NCBI RefSeq assembly: GCF_017876595.1
Contig: NZ_JAGIOG010000001.1
Coordinates: forward strand, 2,542,001-2,606,000
DNA from: Aeromicrobium fastidiosum
GTDB taxonomy: Bacteria > Actinomycetota > Actinomycetes > Propionibacteriales > Nocardioidaceae
Length of the DNA stretch: 64,000 bases
Reading direction: 5' to 3'
Below are positions 1-13,294 of this stretch, piece by piece. Made by a program: the position numbers and the translations under genes. The first letter of the stretch is position 1. The number at the start of each line of letters is the position of its first letter. The notes under the pieces were generated by a model. That model made no database searches. It was not told the origin of the DNA and was given only the letters and a program-made list of their open reading frames with translations.

Positions 1-1
1 T

Positions 2-1261
2 GTGACCCACGTCCTCGACGACCTCGAAGCGCGCGGCCTCGTCGCGCACTCGACAGACCGCGACGCCCTGCGCGCCGAGCTGTCCGCGGGGCCGATCACC
101 TACTACGTGGGCTTCGACCCGACCGCGCCGAGCCTGCACATCGGCAACCTGCTGCAGATCCTCACGGCGCGCCGGCTCCAGCTGGCCGGCCACCGACCGC
201 TGCTGCTGGTCGGCGGGTCGACGGGCCTGATCGGCGATCCCAAGGAAGCGGGGGAGCGGGTCATGAACACGCGCGAGACCGTTGCCGACTGGGTCGAGCG
301 CATCGCCTCGCAGGTGTCGCGGTTCGTCGACTTCGACGGCGACAACGGTGCCACGATCGTCAACAACCTCGACTGGACGTCGGGGCTCAGCACGATCGAC
401 TTCCTGCGCGACATCGGCAAGCACTTCCCGGTCAACCGGATGCTGGCGCGCGACGTCGTCAGCAGCAGGCTCGAGTCGGGCATCAGCTACACCGAGTTCA
501 GCTATGTCCTGCTGCAGTCGATGGACTTCCTCGAGCTCAACCGCCGCCACGGGTGCGTCCTGCAGACGGGTGGCAGCGATCAGTGGGGCAACATCACCGC
601 CGGCGTCGAGCTCATCCGCCGTGCCGACGGCAAGAAGGCGCACGCTCTCGCGACCCCGCTGATCACCAAGGCCGACGGCACCAAGTTCGGCAAGACCGAG
701 AGCGGCACGGTGTGGCTAGACCCCGAGCTCATGAGCCCGTACGCGTTCTACCAGTCGTGGATCCAGGCGGAGGACTCCAAGGTCGTCGAGTACCTCAAGC
801 AGTTCACGTTCATCGAGCTCGACGAGATCGCGCAGATCGAGGCCGAGCATCTCGAGAAGCCCGGGTTGCGGGCCGCCCAGCGCCGGCTGGCTGCGGAGAT
901 GACGACCATCGTTCACGGGGAGGCCGAGACCGCGGCGGCCGAGCTCGCCTCGCGGGCACTGTTCGGGCGCGCAGAGCTCGCCGATCTCCCCGAGGCGACG
1001 TTGGCCGCGGCGCTGCGAGAGGCCGGTGCCGCAGAGCTCGCGGCCTCCGACCGGCCGACGATCGTCGACGCCCTCGTCGCCACGGGCCTGGCCGACAGCA
1101 AGTCGGCGGCACGTCGAGCCGTGGGGGAGGGCGGCGCGTACCTCAACAACGAGCGCGTGACCGACCCCGATCTCGAGCTCACGAGCGACCTGCTCCTCTA
1201 CAGCACGTGGGCAGTCATTCGCAAAGGCAAACGCTCCGTCTCGGGCGTCTCGATCGCCTGA
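2..1261 (+). CDS. tyrS: tyrosyl-tRNA synthetase
   Basis: Class I aminoacyl-tRNA synthetase that charges tRNA-Tyr in the cytoplasm. The HIGH-type signature is HIGN at residues 46-49, inside YYVGFDPTAPSLHIGN. The KMSKS-type loop is KFGKT at residues 228-232. GGSDQWGNI (about 191-198) is the tyrosine and ATP binding segment. A C-terminal S4 RNA-binding domain spans about residues 352-419. The 419-aa length is normal for the bacterial family. The GTG start lies one base from the window edge, so its Shine-Dalgarno cannot be seen. An in-frame upstream extension is possible but not needed. It is followed by the rRNA operon, an arrangement seen in related actinobacteria. Confidence 0.97.
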   Translation: MTHVLDDLEARGLVAHSTDRDALRAELSAGPITYYVGFDPTAPSLHIGNLLQILTARRLQLAGHRPLLLVGGSTGLIGDPKEAGERVMNTRETVADWVERIASQVSRFVDFDGDNGATIVNNLDWTSGLSTIDFLRDIGKHFPVNRMLARDVVSSRLESGISYTEFSYVLLQSMDFLELNRRHGCVLQTGGSDQWGNITAGVELIRRADGKKAHALATPLITKADGTKFGKTESGTVWLDPELMSPYAFYQSWIQAEDSKVVEYLKQFTFIELDEIAQIEAEHLEKPGLRAAQRRLAAEMTTIVHGEAETAAAELASRALFGRAELADLPEATLAAALREAGAAELAASDRPTIVDALVATGLADSKSAARRAVGEGGAYLNNERVTDPDLELTSDLLLYSTWAVIRKGKRSVSGVSIA

Positions 1262-1483
1262 ACACTGCAACGCCGGGCATCTAGCCGGCTGTGGCATGGA
1301 CCACAGGGAGGCGATTTGACGAGCGGGGAAACGCCCCCGTAATGTTCTTCTTGTTGGACAGCAAAGCGGGGCTCGGCCCCGCAGCTTCTGACCAGCTCGA
1401 CCGAAACGATCAACAGCACGGTGCCTCACGGCTCCCGGAGACGGATCGCAGACAACAGAGTTGTGCATGGTGACCGACCCGGT

Positions 1484-1512
1484 TTGACCGGTGAAAACGA
1501 GCCGTGTAAGTT
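1484..1512 (+). promoter_or_regulatory. putative rrn operon promoter
   Basis: TTGACC at 1484-1489 and TAAGTT at 1507-1512 are separated by 17 bp, a vegetative sigma-type arrangement. It lies about 240 nt before mature 16S and upstream of the processing stem, where the rrn promoter is expected. Additional promoters cannot be excluded. Confidence 0.55.
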
Positions 1513-1565
1513 GGACGAGTTGCCCTGAGGTCCTGGTCTTTTGATTGGGGGTTTGGTGTGCGTCT

Positions 1566-1591
1566 GATCCTTGAGAACTCAACAGTGTGCC
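1566..1591 (+). other. pre-16S processing stem, 5' arm (pairs with 3452-3477)
   Basis: The 26-nt arm ending CAACAGTGTGCC pairs with 3452-3477 (GGCACACTGTTG...) across the whole 16S gene, with two mismatches and two G-U pairs. This is the typical RNase III-type stem releasing pre-16S. The segment TTGAGAACT(C/T)(A/C)ACAGTG recurs at 3588-3602 before 23S. Confidence 0.8.
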
Positions 1592-1751
1592 AAAAATCGA
1601 CGAGATTAATTAGATGTATCCCCGTCGAGACTGGCTGATGGCCCTTTTGGGGTTGTTGGTTGTTTTGATGGTATTAATTCCGGCAAAATTTATTTTGCCA
1701 GCGAATGTTTGGTTAGGTTGAACTGAAGTTTGAGTCACGCTTTTGTGGCTT

Positions 1752-6730
<4,979 letters not shown>

Positions 6731-6855
6731 CAAAGTTTGCACCACCGCGTCCACTGTGAGGTTCCCGAGATATGTATCGGTTACCCCATCTCCAGTCACT
6801 CTGGGAGCTCATCGGAGCTCTCAGATGGGGGTGAGGGTCTATATATCTCCATAGA
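6731..6855 (+). other. 23S-5S spacer with processing stems
   Basis: It contains the 3' arm of the pre-23S processing stem (6746-6764). It also has a hairpin, CCCCATCT 6784-6791 with AGATGGGG 6823-6830, enclosing a GAGCTC pair. No gene is visible. Confidence 0.65.
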
Positions 6856-6973
6856 GTTACGGCGACCATGGCGAGAGGGAAATACCCGGCTACATTCCGA
6901 ACCCGGAAGTCAAGCCTCTCAGCGCCGATGGTACTGCACTGGAGACGGTGTGGGAGAGTAGGACGTCGCCGGA
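6856..6973 (+). rRNA. rrf: 5S ribosomal RNA
   Basis: GTTACGGCGACCATGGCGAG starts the gene. The conserved CCGAACCCGGAAGTCAAGCC and CGCCGATGGTACTGC blocks follow. The 3' strand GTCGCCGGACA closes helix I. It is about 118 nt, the normal 5S length. The ends are inferred from helix I and may be off by one or two bases. Confidence 0.92.
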
Positions 6974-6984
6974 CAATCATTAGC

Positions 6985-7016
6985 GCGAGGCCGCCCCACA
7001 GTTGGGGCGGCCTCGC
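6985..7016 (+). terminator. rrn operon terminator
   Basis: A perfect 13-bp stem (GCGAGGCCGCCCC 6985-6997 with 7004-7016) has a 6-nt loop and is followed by TGCATTT. It lies just after 5S. Confidence 0.9.
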
Positions 7017-7020
7017 TGCA

Positions 7021-7048
7021 TTTACACAGCAATTCGTCCGTCTAGCAT
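7021..7048 (+). promoter_or_regulatory. promoter of the TPR-protein gene
   Basis: TTTACA at 7021-7026 and TAGCAT at 7043-7048 are separated by 16 bp. The predicted start near 7055 leaves a leader of about 30 nt carrying GGAAGGA before the ATG at 7085. Confidence 0.5.
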
Positions 7049-7084
7049 GGACGAACATCATCAGATCGATGGAAGGAACGACTC

Positions 7085-8062
7085 ATGGCAGAGTCGAGAG
7101 GACCCCGCCGCGACGGCGGACAGGGTTCGTCGAAGGGCGGCACCGGCCGCGGCGCCGCTGGCGGCGGACGTGGAGGCAAGCCTGCCGGCCAGGGCGGGCG
7201 CGATCGGCGGGGCAGCGGCGACGCCCCCCGCGGTGTCGGCAAGCCCAGCGATCGCCGGGACGGCAAACCTGCTCCTGCACGCCGGGACGGCAAGCCGCAG
7301 ACCCCGCGCCGCGACGGCAAGCCCTACGAGGCACGTCGTGATCGCCGCCAGGAGGAGGGCGACCGCACCGCGGCCCAGAAGATCTATGACGGTCCGCCGA
7401 TCCCCGACGACGTCAGTGCATCCGATCTCGACAAGCACGCGCGTCAGGCGCTGCAGGGTCTGCCGGAGAAGCTTGCCGACAAGGTCGCCCGTCACCTGGT
7501 GATGGCCGGCCTCCTGCTGGCCGAGGATCCCGAGACTGCGCACAAGCACGCTCTGGCAGCGCGTGCCCGGGCCACCCGCACTGGCCTCGTGCGCGAGGCC
7601 TGCGGCGAGACCGCATATGCCTGCGGCAAGTGGGCTGAGGCGCTGTCGGAATTCAGGGCAGCCCGTCGTATGACCGGCGGCTACCTCTACGCGCCGATGA
7701 TGGCCGACTGCGAGCGGGCGCTCAAGCGGCCCGACAAGGCCATCGCCTACGACACGACCGAGATCCGTTCGCAGCTCGACGACGCAGGTCAGATCGAGTT
7801 GTCGATCGTGGTGGCCGGTGCACGACGCGACCAGGGTCAGTACGACGCCGCGATCCGGTTGCTCGAGACGGAGCCGCTCCACACCAAGGGCCGTGGCGAG
7901 TGGGTGCCGCGTCTTCGCTACGCCTATGCCGACTCCCTGCTGGCAGCCGGTCGCAAGGACGAGGCGATCGAGTGGTTCCACCGCACGGTGGCCGTCGACG
8001 GCAACAAGACCACCGATGCCGAGGAACGTCTCGCCGAGCTCGACAAGCGTCCGCAGTCCTGA
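7085..8062 (+). CDS. TPR-repeat protein with basic Arg/Gly-rich N-terminus
   Basis: A 325-aa cytoplasmic protein. The first ~90 residues are low-complexity and strongly basic (Gly, Arg, Lys, Pro, Asp). They include three near-identical units (RRDGKPAPA, RRDGKPQTP, RRDGKPYEA). The rest is helical and TPR-like, with CGKWAEALSEFRAARRMTGG, RRDQGQYDAAIRLLE and LLAAGRKDEAIEWFHR as recognisable repeats. A tetratricopeptide protein usually sits upstream of the HAD-tlyA-nadK-recN cluster in actinobacteria. The function is unknown; the basic tail could contact RNA (inference). The ATG start is supported by GGAAGGA 8-10 nt upstream. Confidence 0.85.
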   Translation: MAESRGPRRDGGQGSSKGGTGRGAAGGGRGGKPAGQGGRDRRGSGDAPRGVGKPSDRRDGKPAPARRDGKPQTPRRDGKPYEARRDRRQEEGDRTAAQKIYDGPPIPDDVSASDLDKHARQALQGLPEKLADKVARHLVMAGLLLAEDPETAHKHALAARARATRTGLVREACGETAYACGKWAEALSEFRAARRMTGGYLYAPMMADCERALKRPDKAIAYDTTEIRSQLDDAGQIELSIVVAGARRDQGQYDAAIRLLETEPLHTKGRGEWVPRLRYAYADSLLAAGRKDEAIEWFHRTVAVDGNKTTDAEERLAELDKRPQS

Positions 8063-8125
8063 GCGCGCTGTCCTGAGTCCACAGCCGTGATCGACGCTGT
8101 TCGTCGTCCACAGAGCTGACTCGTC

Positions 8126-8158
8126 ACGATGCCTCCCACCACCGGTGGGAGGCATCGT
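8126..8158 (+). terminator. hairpin terminator after the TPR gene
   Basis: A perfect 15-bp stem (8126-8140 with 8144-8158) has the core GATGCCTCCCACC and a 3-nt loop, and no T-tract. It ends the upstream unit and argues against starting the next gene inside it. Confidence 0.75.
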
Positions 8159-8164
8159 CGTCGT

Positions 8165-8539
8165 ATGACCCATGACATCGCTGATCCTGCCACCGACCGA
8201 CCCGTCAACGAGGTACGCCTGATCGGTCGGGTGTCCGCCGCCCCCGAGATCCGAATGCTGCCCAGCGGCGACGAGCTGGTGTCGTTCCGACTCGTGGTGA
8301 GGCGCAGTGCCGCGGCCCGCCGACGGTCCAAGCAGGTCGTCGACACGATCGAGTGCACGGTGTGGCGAGCAGCCCTGCGGCGCTCGGTCATGAGGCTCGA
8401 GGCCGGTGTGGAGGTCGCGGTGACCGGTGAGCTGCGTCGACGCTTCTCACGCGCCGGCGGCGGTGCCGTGAGCTGGGTGTCCGTGGAGGTCGACTCGTGC
8501 CGACGCGTGCCGGTGCCGGCGGTAGCCTCGGACTCATGA
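8165..8539 (+). CDS. single-stranded DNA-binding protein paralogue (OB fold)
   Basis: A 124-aa protein with the SSB-type OB-fold pattern. The opening strand NEVRLIGRVSAAPEIRMLPSG is followed by ELVSFRLVVRR, the IECTVWR segment and VAVTGELRRRF. It lacks the long Gly/Pro linker and the acidic C-terminal tip (DDDIPF type) of the main replicative SSB. It is therefore probably an accessory paralogue. The ATG at 8165 is preferred because an earlier in-frame start at 8129 falls inside a perfect terminator stem. It overlaps the next gene by 4 bp. Confidence 0.8.
   Translation: MTHDIADPATDRPVNEVRLIGRVSAAPEIRMLPSGDELVSFRLVVRRSAAARRRSKQVVDTIECTVWRAALRRSVMRLEAGVEVAVTGELRRRFSRAGGGAVSWVSVEVDSCRRVPVPAVASDS
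8523..8528 (+). promoter_or_regulatory. -10 element for leaderless HAD phosphatase mRNA
   Basis: TAGCCT ends 7 nt before the ATG at 8536, inside the end of the SSB gene. The spacing fits a transcript beginning at or near the start codon. Confidence 0.4.
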
Positions 8540-9540
8540 CCTTGGGCTGTACCGCGCAACCGCTCAGCACGACGTACGACCTGGCGATGCTCGATCTCGA
8601 CGGCGTCGTCTACCTGGGATCCGACCCCATCCCGGGCGTGGCCACCGCTCTGGCTGCGGCGCGTGACCGGGGGATGCGGCTCGCGTACATCACCAACAAC
8701 GCCTCGCGCACGGCAGACACCGTCGCCGACAAGCTCCGCGCGATGCACATGCCCGACGTCACAGACGCCGATGTCGTGACCTCGGCGCAGGCCGTGGCGC
8801 ACCTGATGGCCGACGCCCTGCCCGCCGGATCCGCCGTGCTGGTGGTGGGCGGCGAGGGCCTGCGCGTCCCGCTCGAGCAGCGAGGCCTGCGGTGCGTGTC
8901 GTCGCTCGGCGACTCCCCGGTCGCCGTCGTGCAGGGCTTCCATGCCGACATCGGGTGGCGAGACCTGGCCGAGGCGGCGTACGCGATCGAGTCCGGCCTG
9001 CCCTGGTACGTCAGCAACACCGATCTCACCGTGCCCACGGCCCGCGGCATCGCGCCCGGCAACGGCTCGTTGGTGCAGGCAGTGCGCAATGCGACGGGTG
9101 CCGAGCCGATCGTGGCCGGCAAGCCGCAGCGGGCGCTGTTCGACGAGACCATCGCCCGCGTCGGAGGCACCCGTCCGCTGATGGTGGGCGATCGCCTCGA
9201 CACGGACATCGACGGTGCGATCAACGCGGGCATCGACAGCCTGGTGGTGCTCACGGGCGTCAGCAGCCTGCAGGAGATCGCCGACGCCGGTGACGGTCAC
9301 CGCCCGACGTACGTGGCGGCCGATCTCCGTGGGCTCGACGAGGATCATCCCGAGGTGGCGATCGACGGCGACCAGGCCAGGTGCGGCTCCTCGGTCGTGT
9401 CCGTCGTCGACGGATCCGTGGTCATCGAGAGCGGCGAGCCGTCATCGACGACCGTGCTCCGGGCCGCGGTCGAGCTCGCGTGGCACGTGCACGATCGCTC
9501 CGACACGCCGGTGCGCCTGGATGGGACACTGGTGGCATGA
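8536..9540 (+). CDS. HAD-IIA family sugar/aryl phosphatase (NagD-like)
   Basis: A phosphohydrolase of the haloacid dehalogenase superfamily with a C2 cap (NagD / p-nitrophenylphosphatase group). Motif I is DLDGVVYLGSD near residue 20 and motif II is TNNASR. The motif III lysine is in GKPQRALF, and motif IV is MVGDRLDTDIDGAINAG. The substrate cannot be told from sequence. About 60 residues after the HAD core look like a poorly conserved tail. The ATG at 8536 forms an ATGA overlap with the SSB stop. An in-frame GTG at 8497 would overlap by 43 bp and is less likely. Confidence 0.88.
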   Translation: MTLGCTAQPLSTTYDLAMLDLDGVVYLGSDPIPGVATALAAARDRGMRLAYITNNASRTADTVADKLRAMHMPDVTDADVVTSAQAVAHLMADALPAGSAVLVVGGEGLRVPLEQRGLRCVSSLGDSPVAVVQGFHADIGWRDLAEAAYAIESGLPWYVSNTDLTVPTARGIAPGNGSLVQAVRNATGAEPIVAGKPQRALFDETIARVGGTRPLMVGDRLDTDIDGAINAGIDSLVVLTGVSSLQEIADAGDGHRPTYVAADLRGLDEDHPEVAIDGDQARCGSSVVSVVDGSVVIESGEPSSTTVLRAAVELAWHVHDRSDTPVRLDGTLVA

Positions 9541-9764
9541 GCGAGCAGCACGACGAGGTCGGCCCGATGGATGCGCCCGACACGATTCCGCTCGAGGTGC
9601 CGGTCACGGGTCATGTCGCGATCGACGAGGCTCTCGAGAGGCTGAGCCGCATCGACGGTCTCGACATCTCGCTGCACCCCGAGGAGTTCGACGCGGTCCA
9701 CGGGGTGCTGCGCGAGTCGCTGGCCAATGCCGGCCGCGACGGGGTCGCGCCGGAATCTCCATGA
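9537..9764 (+). CDS. small conserved protein between HAD phosphatase and tlyA
   Basis: A 75-aa acidic protein whose central part (HVAIDEALERLSRIDGLDISL) looks helical. No known domain is recognised. It overlaps both neighbours by ATGA (4 bp each), so it is translated as part of the run into tlyA. Small proteins in this position recur in actinobacteria. The function is unknown. Confidence 0.75.
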   Translation: MSEQHDEVGPMDAPDTIPLEVPVTGHVAIDEALERLSRIDGLDISLHPEEFDAVHGVLRESLANAGRDGVAPESP

Positions 9765-10591
9765 GCAGGCGACTGCGCCTCGACGCCGAGCTCGTGCGCC
9801 GCGGCCTGGCCCGCTCCCGAGAGCACGCCAGCACGCTGATCGACGACGGACTCGTCAAGGTCGCCGGATCGGTCGCCACCAAGGCCGCCACCGGCGTCAC
9901 GACCGATCAGGCGATCGTCGTGCGGGAGAGCAACGAGCCGTCCTACGCCTCGCGCGGAGCCCACAAGCTGCTGGGTGCGCTGGCGGTGTTCGAGCCCATG
10001 GGGCTGACGGTCGACGGCCGCCGATGCCTCGACGCGGGGGCCTCGACCGGCGGTTTCACCGACGTCCTCCTGCGCAAGGGTGCTCGCGAGATCTGCGCCG
10101 TCGACGTGGGCTACGGCCAGCTGGTCTGGTCGCTGCAGTCCGACGAGCGGGTGCACGTCTTCGACCGCACCAACATCAGGCACCTCGAGGCGGCCGACAT
10201 CGGCGGTCCCGTGGAGCTGATCGTGTCCGATCTGTCGTTCATCTCCCTTACGGTGGTCATGCCGGCACTCACGCGGGTGTGCGAGCCGAGTCCGAAGGGC
10301 GACATCGTGCTGATGATCAAGCCGCAGTTCGAGGTCGGCAAGAGCAACCTCGGCAAGAACGGCGTCGTCCGCGACCCTGCCCTGCACGCCGATGCCGTGC
10401 ACCGGGTCTGCCTGTCGGCGCACGAGCTCGGCTGGGGCACTCGGGCGCTGGCACCCAGCCCGCTGCCCGGACCGGCCGGTAACGTCGAGTACTTCTGCTG
10501 GCTGCGCTCCGATGCCGAGGCCCCGAGCCTGCAGGCCGCCCACGACGTCGTCGCGGCCGGGCCGCTGGTCGTCCACGAGGCGTCGTCGTGA
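9761..10591 (+). CDS. tlyA: TlyA family rRNA 2'-O-methyltransferase
   Basis: S-adenosylmethionine-dependent methyltransferase. In mycobacteria TlyA methylates a cytidine in 16S and one in 23S rRNA (family knowledge). An N-terminal S4 RNA-binding domain covers about residues 1-60 (RLDAELVRRGLARSREHA). An FtsJ-like Rossmann fold follows, with the SAM site DAGASTGGFTDVLL, then VSDLSFISL and MIKPQFEVGK. Its 276 aa match the family. The ATG overlaps the preceding gene by 4 bp and nadK begins inside its stop (GTGA). Confidence 0.95.
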   Translation: MSRRLRLDAELVRRGLARSREHASTLIDDGLVKVAGSVATKAATGVTTDQAIVVRESNEPSYASRGAHKLLGALAVFEPMGLTVDGRRCLDAGASTGGFTDVLLRKGAREICAVDVGYGQLVWSLQSDERVHVFDRTNIRHLEAADIGGPVELIVSDLSFISLTVVMPALTRVCEPSPKGDIVLMIKPQFEVGKSNLGKNGVVRDPALHADAVHRVCLSAHELGWGTRALAPSPLPGPAGNVEYFCWLRSDAEAPSLQAAHDVVAAGPLVVHEASS

Positions 10592-11502
10592 GGCGCGTGC
10601 TGATCGCGGTCCACGAGGGACGCGAGGAGGCCGTCAAGGTCGCCGCGGCCTTCGCGGCCGACCTGCGTGCCGAAGGCATCCACGTCCGTGTGCTCGAGCC
10701 CGAGGCCGAGGCGCTGCTGGCCGCAGGAGTCGACGACGCCGAGATCGTCGTCGCGGGTCCGGCTGCGGCCGCCGACTGCGAGCTCGCGCTGGTGTTCGGG
10801 GGCGACGGCACGATCCTTCGCGCCGCCGAGCTGTGCCGCGGCACCGAGACCCCGGTCCTCGGGGTCAACCTGGGGCACGTGGGCTTCCTGGCCGAGGCCG
10901 ACGTCGACGACATGCAGGACGTCGTCCGGTCGGTGGTCGACTGCACCTACACCGTCGAGGAGCGCCTCACGGTCGACGTCTCGGTCATGGTCGGGGGAGA
11001 GGTCGTCGCGACCAACTGGGCGCTCAACGAGGCATCGGTCGAGAAGGCCGCCCGTGAGCGGATGCTCGAGATCGTCGTCGAGATCGACGACCGTCCCGTG
11101 TCGCGCTGGGGCTGCGACGGCATCGTCTGCGCGACCCCGACCGGCTCGACGGCCTACAACTTCAGCGCCGGCGGGCCCATCGTGTGGCCCGAGGTACAGG
11201 CCCTGCTGATGGTGCCGATCAGCGCCCACGCCCTGTTCTCCCGCCCCCTGGTCGTGTCGCCCGACTCCACGCTGGCGATCGAGGTCGTGGGGGAGCAGTC
11301 CAGCGGCGTGCTGTGGTGCGACGGTCGACGTGCCGCAGACCTGCCCGTCGGCTCGAGGGTCGAGGTCGTCAAGGGACGCGAGACCGTGCGCCTGGCCCGA
11401 CTGCACGAGGCATCGTTCGCCGACCGGCTGGTGCGCAAGTTCGACCTTCCCGTGGCCGGGTGGCGCGGCGGGGCCGAGCGGCGCTGGGAGGGACGTTCCT
11501 GA
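10588..11502 (+). CDS. nadK: NAD kinase
   Basis: Phosphorylates NAD to NADP using ATP or polyphosphate. The diagnostic GGDGT motif (FGGDGTILRAAE) is near residue 72. It is followed by GVNLGHVGFLAE, the ALNEA segment, and CDGIVCATPTGSTAYNFSAGG near residues 175-195. Its 304 aa fit the family. The GTG start overlaps the tlyA stop by 4 bp, and the TGA shares a base with the recN ATG. Coupled expression with recN is therefore likely. Confidence 0.96.
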   Translation: MRRVLIAVHEGREEAVKVAAAFAADLRAEGIHVRVLEPEAEALLAAGVDDAEIVVAGPAAAADCELALVFGGDGTILRAAELCRGTETPVLGVNLGHVGFLAEADVDDMQDVVRSVVDCTYTVEERLTVDVSVMVGGEVVATNWALNEASVEKAARERMLEIVVEIDDRPVSRWGCDGIVCATPTGSTAYNFSAGGPIVWPEVQALLMVPISAHALFSRPLVVSPDSTLAIEVVGEQSSGVLWCDGRRAADLPVGSRVEVVKGRETVRLARLHEASFADRLVRKFDLPVAGWRGGAERRWEGRS

Positions 11503-13211
11503 TGGCCGACCCGCGCACGATCTGGCAGCAGCTCACCCTGCGCGACCTGGGGGTCATCGACTCCGCCGAGCTCGAGCTCTCCGAGGGGTTCACCGTCATC
11601 ACCGGCGAGACCGGTGCCGGCAAGACGATGGTCGTCACCGCGCTCGGTCTGCTGCGCGGTGACCGCGCCGACCCCGGGCTCGTGCGTCGCGGTGCCGCCC
11701 AGGCGCGCATCGAGGCCAGCATCGGCGTTCCCCGCGGAGCGTCCGCGGCCTCGGCGGTCGAAGAGGCCGGCGGTCGCATCGACGACGACGTCGTGATCCT
11801 CGGACGCATCCTGTCGGCGCAGGGTCGCTCGCGCGCCGTCGCGGGCGGTGCCACGGTGCCGGCGGCGCTGCTCACCGAGGTCACAGACGAGCTCGTCGCG
11901 GTGCACGGGCAGTCCGACCAGCACCGGCTGCTCCGGGCCGCCGAGCAGAGGGCGGCGCTCGACCGCTTCGCCGGCGAGCCCTTCGCCGCGGCGTTCGCGG
12001 CCTATGCGCCGGTGCACGCCCGCTGGCGTGCGGTCGAGCGCACCCTCGACGAGCTGCGCACCCACGCGCAGGAACGGGCGCGTGAGCTCGACGTGCTGCG
12101 GTTCGGCCTCGACGAGGTCGAGGCCGTCGACCCGCAGCCGGGCGAGGACGAGTCGCTCAAGGCCGAGGAGGGCGTCCTGGCCCACGCCGAGTCGCTGGCG
12201 CGCGCGGCCGACCTGGCCCACCGGGTGCTGGTCGGCGACGCCGACCTCACGGCGGCGCGCACCCAGATCGCCGAGGCCTCGGCCCACCTGCAGGACGTCG
12301 CGGGCCACGATCCGACGCTCGACGCCCTGACCGAGCGGGTGCTCGAGGTCGGCATCCTCGTCGACGAGGTGGGTGCCGACCTGGGTGCCTACTCCGGCGG
12401 CATCGAGCTCGATCCCGAGCGGCTCGCGACGTTGCAGGACCGCAGGGCATCGCTGGCCGCGCTGCAGCGCAAGTACGGCCCCACCCTCGACGACGTCCTG
12501 GCCTGGGCCGAGAAGGGGGCCGCGCGCCTCGGCGAGCTCGGCAGCGACGACGACACCGTCGCGGCGCTGGTCGCCGAGCAGGACGAGCTGGTCCCGGAGG
12601 TCCGCCGGCTCGCAGGGGAGATGTCGCGCCTCAGAGCCGAGGCTGCCGGACGACTGGCCGAGCTGGTCGACCTCGAGCTGGCCCAGCTGTCGATGCCGTC
12701 GGCCCACCTCGAGGTGTCGGTCACGACCCATGCCGACGCTGTCCCCGGCCCGCACGGGCTCGACGACGTCGAGCTGCTGTTCGCCGCCAACAGCGGTGCG
12801 GGCATGCGCCCGCTGCACAAGGGTGCCAGCGGCGGCGAGCTGTCGCGGCTGATGCTGGCGCTCGAGGTCGTCCTCGCCGACCGCACGACCGTCCCGACCC
12901 TGGTGTTCGACGAGGTCGACGCAGGCATCGGCGGCAAGGCCGCGGTCGAGGTCGGCCGCCGCCTGTCGCGCCTGGCCCAGCACGCCCAGGTCATCGCCGT
13001 CACGCACCTGCCGCAGGTCGCAGCGTTCGCCGATCACCACTTCGTGGTGTCCAAGGACGACGACGGCACCGTCACCAGCAGCTCGGTCACCGAGGTCGAG
13101 GAGTCGGGGCGAGTCGACGAGCTCGCCCGCATGCTGGCCGGCCAGGAGGAGTCGGCGGCGGCGCAGGCACACGCCCGCGAGCTGCTCGAGCTGGCCCGCG
13201 ACCGTTCCTGA
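11502..13211 (+). CDS. recN: DNA repair protein RecN
   Basis: SMC-like ATPase acting in recombinational repair of double-strand breaks. The N-terminal Walker A is GETGAGKT near residues 31-38. A long coiled-coil centre includes acidic and arginine-rich heptads from about 170 to 420. The ABC signature is SGGELSRLMLALE. The Walker B/D-loop is LVFDEVDAGIGGKAAVEVG, followed by the TH switch (VTHLPQVAAFADHH). Its 569 aa are normal. The ATG overlaps nadK by one base. Confidence 0.96.
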   Translation: MADPRTIWQQLTLRDLGVIDSAELELSEGFTVITGETGAGKTMVVTALGLLRGDRADPGLVRRGAAQARIEASIGVPRGASAASAVEEAGGRIDDDVVILGRILSAQGRSRAVAGGATVPAALLTEVTDELVAVHGQSDQHRLLRAAEQRAALDRFAGEPFAAAFAAYAPVHARWRAVERTLDELRTHAQERARELDVLRFGLDEVEAVDPQPGEDESLKAEEGVLAHAESLARAADLAHRVLVGDADLTAARTQIAEASAHLQDVAGHDPTLDALTERVLEVGILVDEVGADLGAYSGGIELDPERLATLQDRRASLAALQRKYGPTLDDVLAWAEKGAARLGELGSDDDTVAALVAEQDELVPEVRRLAGEMSRLRAEAAGRLAELVDLELAQLSMPSAHLEVSVTTHADAVPGPHGLDDVELLFAANSGAGMRPLHKGASGGELSRLMLALEVVLADRTTVPTLVFDEVDAGIGGKAAVEVGRRLSRLAQHAQVIAVTHLPQVAAFADHHFVVSKDDDGTVTSSSVTEVEESGRVDELARMLAGQEESAAAQAHARELLELARDRS

Positions 13212-13216
13212 GAGCT

Positions 13217-13238
13217 CGCCGAAAACGTGGTTTCGGCG
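13217..13238 (+). terminator. putative terminator after recN
   Basis: An 8-bp stem (CGCCGAAA 13217-13224 with TTTCGGCG 13231-13238) has a 6-nt loop and no T-tract. It lies 6 nt after the recN stop. Confidence 0.5.
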
Positions 13239-13294
13239 CGACACGCCGCAGTCGCTCCCGGCTGAGCCGGCCGCAGCCGGAACCATGGAGCGCG

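Larger units (their letters stand above)
1262..1751 (+). other. tyrS-rrn intergenic region and 16S leader
   Basis: About 490 bases without a convincing protein gene. The first part has small GC hairpins, for example GCGGGG 1366-1371 with CCCCGC 1377-1382, which may help end tyrS transcription. The rrn promoter follows near 1484-1512. The 5' arm of the pre-16S processing stem is at 1566-1591. A perfect 8-bp hairpin (GGCAAAAT 1682-1689 with ATTTTGCC 1692-1699) sits just before 16S. The leader is clearly more AT-rich than the rest of the window, as usual for rRNA leaders. Confidence 0.7.

Noticed and set aside
8129-8164. Upstream start adding 12 residues to the SSB paralogue
   Set aside because: The codons fall inside a perfect 15-bp terminator stem and encode an unconserved basic stretch.
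11154-13286. 710-codon open frame antisense to recN
   Set aside because: A GC3-driven shadow frame. The plus strand carries an unmistakable RecN with all motifs, and the antisense product is Gly/Arg/Asp-rich with no recognisable domain.
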